Notes under the pieces: model-generated | Told to the model about the DNA's origin: nothing | Database searches by the model: none | The model's input: only the letters and a program-made list of their open reading frames with translations | NCBI GenBank assembly: GCA_021804565.1 | Contig: JAJZHK010000013.1 | Coordinates: 1 to 54,700, forward strand | DNA: 54,700 bases | From: Pseudomonadota bacterium | GTDB taxonomy: Bacteria; Pseudomonadota; Gammaproteobacteria; Pseudomonadales; Moraxellaceae | Direction: 5' to 3' | Part shown: piece after piece, positions 50,887 to 54,700 of the stretch | How the letters are laid out: each line of letters begins with the position of its first letter | Numbering within the stretch: position 1 is the stretch's first letter | Position numbers and translations under genes: made by a program

Positions 50887-51726
50887 TCATACTTGCGCTG
50901 TCATCAAACATGAACCTGTAAGAGGCCATTTTTTGATTGCCTCATGTGCGCCTTCGTGATGCAATAAATTAGGGTTGGCAAAGAAGCGAGTTGCCTGTCC
51001 AAATATGTCTGATTCGTAACTCCTCTCCGTCACAAAGCCAATAAAATGGAGTCGATCTCTCGCTTCCACTGCACCATTCACCACGGTATGTTCGCTGAAT
51101 ACACCTGAAATAAGATTATTATTCCAGTAACGGCGATACAGTGAATCAACATAGTTACCGCCAAATGCAACATGAATTTGATCGTGGATATCTCCTCCAT
51201 TCATTAAGAATGTTCTGAAATCCACTAAAAGAACATGCAGAGCATATGTTGGAATAGAAAATTTATGCGGCCGCCCATTTCGTTCCATTTTTTGGCATAT
51301 GCGCTGTACAGCCTTCAGCGTCTCGCCTTCCTCTGATTGAGGGATAGAATCATGCTGGCTGGCAAGAAGCATTTTTGACCATTGAGTACCATCCTCTTCG
51401 GTCCATGAATGGGTTGCATTCATAACAGCTAGGGTTTCCTCTAGCCGCATCAGTTCTACCTTCCAACACTGACCCTCAAAGTGAAAGCCAAAATCTATTT
51501 TCGAATGCCCTTCACCGTCGATTTCATATGATGGTGCAATGCCAGATTGGTGAAGAGCATAAGCAAAACGCAATTCAAAAAAGGCAGCTTTATCGGCCAT
51601 CTTCCACGGCCGATTATTAGTGTCCATCTCGGCCAAGATTTGTTGTGCCCACGGCATCCCCTCAAGATCTGACATAATCGTTCTCATGAATTTAGTTTCA
51701 TCTTCAGAAAGAAAATCCCAGGACAT
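50887..51726 (-). CDS. Protein of unknown function, possibly nuclease-like
   Basis: 279 residues from ATG 51726 (MSWDFLSEDETKFMRTIMSD); a longer frame to 51780 lacks support. No family recognised with certainty. Residues 45-100 show FELRFAYALHQSGIAPSYEI, then DFGFHFEGQCWKVELMRLEE. This recalls the helix-strand-strand core of PD-(D/E)XK enzymes (Glu in helix 1, Asp before a hairpin, Glu in the last strand), but the ExK lysine is not in place. No signal peptide or membrane helix. Isolated, AT-rich, and bracketed by tmRNA-like 3' ends, so it looks like the cargo of a small integrated element, possibly a defence gene. Confidence 0.6.
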   Translation of the reverse strand: MSWDFLSEDETKFMRTIMSDLEGMPWAQQILAEMDTNNRPWKMADKAAFFELRFAYALHQSGIAPSYEIDGEGHSKIDFGFHFEGQCWKVELMRLEETLAVMNATHSWTEEDGTQWSKMLLASQHDSIPQSEEGETLKAVQRICQKMERNGRPHKFSIPTYALHVLLVDFRTFLMNGGDIHDQIHVAFGGNYVDSLYRRYWNNNLISGVFSEHTVVNGAVEARDRLHFIGFVTERSYESDIFGQATRFFANPNLLHHEGAHEAIKKWPLTGSCLMTAQV

Positions 51727-52048
51727 AGTGCTCTCGGTTAAATTATTGGCTAATTTGTATTGTTGAGTATAATGGCGCAAGCTCTAGTATCAGTGATTTA
51801 TCATCATAATTTTTTAAATCACGGTAGAACAAAATTTATTCTCTGTCGCTCTTTCCCACCAAACACCCGTCACAACTCCATAACCTCAAACCCGCATGAA
51901 TACTGGATATTGCCTCGCGCACGCTCGCGAGACTTCCAGAGAGAATAAGGAGAAGGGAGGGTCTTGTCGGTTAGAAAATGGTAATTCGAAGAGGGTGGCG
52001 CTCGTGAGGTCAGTTCCCGGAACCGCGCTAGTTCTGGGCTTTCAGGTA
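51727..52048. other. Intergenic stretch without recognised gene
   Basis: About 320 bases that are AT-rich up to 51860. It holds the promoter side of the unknown gene at 50887-51726. A frame on the minus strand (51870-52142) crosses the terminator and the tmRNA-like relic and was not accepted as a gene. Nothing else seen. Confidence 0.5.
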
Positions 52049-52077
52049 ATAAAAAACCCAACCGGTAAGGGCTGGGG
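52049..52077 (-). terminator. Intrinsic terminator behind the tmRNA-like relic
   Basis: On the minus strand CCCAGCC pairs with GGTTGGG (one G-U pair) around a 6-base loop and is followed directly by TTTTTT. It begins 9 bases beyond the CCACCA end at 52087. Confidence 0.8.
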
Positions 52078-52086
52078 CTTAGGGAT

Positions 52087-52126
52087 TGGTGGCGGAACAC
52101 GGAACTGAACCCGCGTCCGAAATCAG
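52087..52126 (-). other. tmRNA (ssrA) 3'-end relic
   Basis: The minus strand reads GATTTCGGACGCGGGTTCAG and continues to CCGCCACCA. TTTCGGACGCGGGTTCA is the T-arm entry shared by bacterial ssrA genes and the end is a proper CCA. The bases just after the T-loop cannot form a clean stem and nothing further upstream resembles tmRNA. This is therefore only a 3' fragment of about 40 bases, as left by island integration at ssrA. Confidence 0.5.
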
Positions 52127-52288
52127 AACCAAATAGTACCACCTCGGCCTTGAGGGCGTGGATTCGATGATTTGGCCGAAACCGTGTTGGCTTTCGGCGA
52201 CTTTCCCTTCTTTCTATGTGCTCGTCCTGGGGCTGCAGAGGCCTCGGAGGTTCACCTGCGACCTCTGATCGGGCCGGTCTGCTGCAAA

Positions 52289-52326
52289 TTGCGGTTTGTC
52301 AGATACTGATTTATACTTCTGACAAA
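52289..52326 (+). promoter_or_regulatory. Promoter and operator of the AbiE-like operon
   Basis: TTGCGG (52289-52294) and TATACT (52312-52317) are spaced by 17 bases and form a plausible sigma-70 promoter. A perfect 9-base inverted repeat TTTGTCAGA / TCTGACAAA (52295-52303 and 52318-52326) embraces the -10 box. AbiEi antitoxins autorepress by binding inverted repeats, so this is the likely operator. Confidence 0.7.
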
Positions 52327-52338
52327 GGAGCCATGACC

Positions 52339-52935
52339 ATGAGCCATCTTGCCGAGAACATCTTATCTGCCGCCCGGGCCATGCCCGAGGGCGGCTTGTT
52401 GTCGCCCAAGGAGTTCCTGCATCTTGGGTCGCGGGCTGCCATCGACAAAACCTTGTCCCGACTGGCTCAGGAAGGAAAGTTGCTGCGCGTCAGTCGTGGT
52501 GCCTATGTCGCGCCCCATCAGGGCCGGTTTGGTTCCCGCCCGCCATCCACCGAATCTGTAGTGCAGGCCATTGAGGCCAGTTGCGGTGAAACGGTCGTGG
52601 CCAACGGTGCGGCTGAAGCCAATTCACTGGGCCTGACCACGCAGGTGCCGACCCGCGAGGTTTTTCTCACCTCCGGCGCATCCCGCACCCTCCATCTTGG
52701 CAGCCGGTGCGTGGAGCTCAAGCATGCTAACCGCTGGCAATTGCTTCTGGGCAAGCGCCCTGCAGGCAAGGTGATTCGTGCGCTTTCATGGCTGGGGCCG
52801 GAAGCTGCACCGGCGGCGCTGAAGCAACTGCGCTCCAGGCTGCCCGAATCCGAGTGGGAGGCCGTGCGTGGTGCACGAGCCGCATTGCCGAGCTGGATGG
52901 CAAAAGTGGTCAGCGAGGCAATCGCACATGGCTGA
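52339..52935 (+). CDS. AbiEi-like antitoxin / transcriptional repressor
   Basis: 198 residues from ATG 52339 (MSHLAENILSAARAMPEGG). AAGGAG is 8 bases upstream, whereas the ATG at 52333 is too close to it. The N-terminal winged helix (LLSPKEFLHLGSRAAIDKTL, then SRLAQEGKLLRVSRGAYV, about residues 20-55) matches the DUF6088/AbiEi regulator type. The C-terminal half (VVANGAAEANSLGLTTQVPTREVFLTSG) is the AbiEi antitoxin domain. It overlaps the toxin gene by 8 bases. It should neutralise the nucleotidyltransferase and repress its own promoter. Confidence 0.85.
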   Translation: MSHLAENILSAARAMPEGGLLSPKEFLHLGSRAAIDKTLSRLAQEGKLLRVSRGAYVAPHQGRFGSRPPSTESVVQAIEASCGETVVANGAAEANSLGLTTQVPTREVFLTSGASRTLHLGSRCVELKHANRWQLLLGKRPAGKVIRALSWLGPEAAPAALKQLRSRLPESEWEAVRGARAALPSWMAKVVSEAIAHG

Positions 52936-53950
52936 GTCTTGGTTTTCGCTCAGCCGGGACGATCAGGTTGAAGCCTTGGAATTCGCTGCAGCCCGTACCG
53001 GGCGGCCTGCACACCTGCTCGAAAAAGACATCTGGGTGGTCTGGGTTCTGTCCGCCATCTACGAATCCGACTTGGCCAGCAAGCTCACGTTCAAGGGCGG
53101 CACCTCGCTGTCCAAGGTCTATCGCATCATTGATCGGTTTTCTGAGGACGTGGATCTCACCTATGACATCCGCGAACTGGCCGCCGATCTGTTGAAGCAA
53201 GGCAATCCCATCCCAGACTCCGCCAGCCAAGAAAAAAAGATCAGCAGCGCGGTACGCCACCGCCTACCCGACTGGATCGAAGCGACGGTCAAGCCGGTCA
53301 TCGCTGCGGCACTGGAGAAAGCCGGACTGGACGCGAGTCTGGCGCTGGCAGGCAAAGACCAGGACAAGCTGATCCTGGCCTATCCGGCAGTCAAAACGGG
53401 AACGGGATATTCAGCGCCCACGATTCAGCTGGAGTTTGGTGCCCGCGCCACGGGTGAGCCACACCATGTTCAGCCAGTGGCTTGCGACATTGCGCCAGAA
53501 ATTGAAGGGGTCACTTTCCCTGTTGCCCAGCCCCTGGTGATGGCGGCAGAGCGCACTTTCTGGGAAAAGGCCACCGCTGCCCACGTGTATTGTTTGCAGG
53601 GACGATTGCGCGGCGAGCGCTATTCGCGTCACTGGTACGACCTAGCGGCCATCGCAAAAACGCCGCACTTTGTTGCAGCCTGCGCCGACCACGAGCTGGC
53701 CCGGGCTGTTGCAGAACACAAATCGGTGTTCTTCATCGAGAAAGATGCGACCGGCAACAAGATCGATTACTTCGCCGCCGTCAGCGGTCAACTGCAACTC
53801 ATCCCGGCAGGCGAATCGCTGGCGGCACTCGAAAAGGACTATGCCGCAATGCTGGAGGATGGTCTGCTGGCGCTCAATCAGCCGAGCTTTGCCGACATCA
53901 TTGAGCAGTGCCGTGCCATCCAAGATGAGGCCAATCGGCCGGCCCGCTAA
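52928..53950 (+). CDS. AbiEii-like nucleotidyltransferase toxin
   Basis: 340 residues. The polymerase-beta-like core FKGGTSLSKVYRIIDRFSEDVDL (about residues 57-80) is the AbiEii/MenT motif, with the GTS loop and the metal-binding Asp pair in EDVDL. The second catalytic segment is probably TIQLEFGARATGEPH near 180. KATAAHVYCLQGRLRGERYSRHWYDLAAI near 220-245 is the usual C-terminal block. Related toxins add nucleotides to tRNA and abort phage infection. The start lies within the antitoxin gene, giving coupled translation. Complete and apparently intact. Confidence 0.88.
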   Translation: MAESWFSLSRDDQVEALEFAAARTGRPAHLLEKDIWVVWVLSAIYESDLASKLTFKGGTSLSKVYRIIDRFSEDVDLTYDIRELAADLLKQGNPIPDSASQEKKISSAVRHRLPDWIEATVKPVIAAALEKAGLDASLALAGKDQDKLILAYPAVKTGTGYSAPTIQLEFGARATGEPHHVQPVACDIAPEIEGVTFPVAQPLVMAAERTFWEKATAAHVYCLQGRLRGERYSRHWYDLAAIAKTPHFVAACADHELARAVAEHKSVFFIEKDATGNKIDYFAAVSGQLQLIPAGESLAALEKDYAAMLEDGLLALNQPSFADIIEQCRAIQDEANRPAR

Positions 53951-54094
53951 TTGGGTGTAAATGGGTGTGCTTGTGGTTTGCTCACAGAGCGTGATTGCCT
54001 TCCCGCTGCTCAGCTTTCAATTTGAACTATCCGGCATTTCCGGACAGTTACCTCATATCAAGCTTCTCTGATTGCAGCCATCGGTCAGCCGTTC

Positions 54095-54114
54095 CCATAT
54101 GAATTTTCATATGG
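54095..54114. promoter_or_regulatory. Inverted repeat in the leader of the zinc-finger-like gene
   Basis: CCATATGAA-TT-TTCATATGG is a perfect 9-base inverted repeat whose right arm touches the GGAG ribosome site of the gene starting at 54124. It could be an operator or a hairpin that masks translation. Confidence 0.55.
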
Positions 54115-54123
54115 AGAACGTTG

Positions 54124-54528
54124 ATGACCAACAAGATCTGCGCCTGCTGTGGCCAGCCATTCGAGCCGCGCCCACAAGTTCCTGATCAGGCTTACTGCTC
54201 CTCGCCCAATTGCCAACGCGCACGCAAGCGCCAGTGGCAGCGGGCCAAGCTTCAGTCCGATTCCGACTACCGGATCAACCAACGTGCCGCGCAGCAAGCG
54301 TGGTCGCAGCGAAATCAAGAATACTGGCGTGACTACCGCGACGCTCGCCCTGAGTATGCGCAACGCAACCGCGAGCAGCAGCGGGCACGAGATCAGAGCG
54401 GAAACACTGGTCTTGCAAAGATGGACGTGTGCGACCTGCCAAGCGGCCTGTACCGGATCACCCGGCACCCAGCTTTCCCGCTGGAAAACAGCGATTCGTG
54501 GATCGTCGAAATCACGCCGGTTTGCAGC
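54124..54528 (+). pseudogene. Zinc-finger-like protein gene cut by an IS66 element
   Basis: The frame opens with ATG 54124 (GGAG 6 bases upstream) and stays open to the window end, but after residue 135 it reads IS sequence. The native part has a cysteine cluster at its start (C6, C8, C9, then C25 and C30: CACCGQPFEP...YCSSPNC). A basic, Gln/Arg-rich helical stretch follows with repeated aromatic-Arg units (DYR, EYWRDYRDARPEYAQRN), then DVCDLPSGLYRITRHP. I recognise it only as a hypothetical treble-clef-like protein. The junction is ITPVCS followed by the GTAAGG end of the IS. Confidence 0.65.
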
Positions 54529-54700
54529 GTAAGGCTCCAGCCGAGACACCTGGAAGACAGTGGCTCTGATGCGCATGATCGGTCGCACTTGATGAGTAGG
54601 AGTGTGGCGTGGAACAAGATCAGCGGCGGCACAAGTGGGAGCGGCATGTGGCGGCCTGGCGCCGTAGCGGGATGTCTCAGCAAGGGTAGTGTACGGACTT
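54529..54700 (+). mobile_element. IS66-family element, left end (continues or is cut at window edge)
   Basis: It begins GTAAGGCTCCAGCCGAGACA, the inverted counterpart of the relic at 49206-49480. A tnpA-like start follows at GTG 54609 (AGGAG upstream): EQDQRRHKWERHVAAWRRSG, then MSQQG and a TAG stop at 54687. TnpA is normally about 100 residues. The similarity to the other copy ends at CAGCAAG in both, so this copy may also be broken, by a second insertion whose sequence starts near 54685. Confidence 0.7.

Noticed and set aside
51870-52142. Minus-strand frame of 90 codons
   Set aside because: It runs through the tmRNA-like relic and an intrinsic terminator, so it is unlikely to be a protein gene.
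1-54700. CRISPR array, complete tRNA or rRNA gene
   Set aside because: No regularly spaced repeats and no complete RNA gene could be read. Only the 3'-end fragments near 50772 and 52087 are present.

Overview
The window is 54.7 kb of GC-rich chromosome from a gammaproteobacterium. The gene order metK-tkt-epd-pgk-fba, the HslR/YrfG pair, RlmJ and a serA divergent from a D-2-hydroxyglutarate dehydrogenase all resemble Pseudomonadales and relatives. I cannot name the species from sequence alone.

Layout. (1) 1-14709 is housekeeping: the metK end, a central-carbon operon (tkt, epd, pgk, fba), serA with two co-directed partners, the D-2-HG dehydrogenase operon, hslR-yrfG, cysQ, rlmJ and two small genes. 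(2) 14958-35924 is one tightly packed operon of eleven genes plus a second acyltransferase gene. Most junctions overlap by 4 to 20 bases. It encodes an iterative type I lipid/polyketide synthase split over two giant proteins (NMO-NMO-KS-AT-ACP-ACP-KR and KS-AT-DH-PPTase), a free ACP, a GT1-type glycosyltransferase, an alpha/beta hydrolase, a SAM methyltransferase, two condensation-fold acyltransferases and a MacAB/DevBCA-like exporter with one membrane-fusion protein, one ATPase and two permeases. Read together this is a biosynthesis-and-export system for a glycosylated, methylated, acylated long-chain lipid. In logic it is closest to heterocyst glycolipid and secondary-lipid (Pfa-like) systems. 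It is the most interesting object in the window. (3) 35915-38708 holds a crotonase, a small membrane protein and a soluble hemerythrin-histidine kinase. (4) 38953-48997 is a nitrate assimilation locus: outer-membrane porin, nirD, nirB, nasA, an FAD electron-transfer protein and a divergent nitrate MFS transporter. Three sigma-54 promoters can be read directly, with repeated TGCACCA half-sites between or upstream of them, which implies NtrC control. (5) 48998 to the end is a mosaic mobile region, visibly richer in A and T in its left half. It contains IS66-family relics in inverted orientation (49206-49480 and 54529-end), a truncated PrlF-type antitoxin, a secreted LprI-like protein, an unknown gene bracketed by two tmRNA-3'-end/terminator relics, a complete AbiE-type toxin-antitoxin pair with a clear operator, and a zinc-finger-like gene cut by an IS66 end.

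How the genes work together. Regions 1 and 4 are conventional metabolism. In region 2 the synthase carries its own phosphopantetheinyl transferase and a full reductive set (KR, DH, NMO-type enoyl reductase). The downstream genes would release, methylate, glycosylate and esterify the chain, and the exporter would move it across the inner membrane. No outer-membrane TolC partner and no dedicated regulator are present. Region 5 looks like successive insertions behind the nitrate transporter gene.
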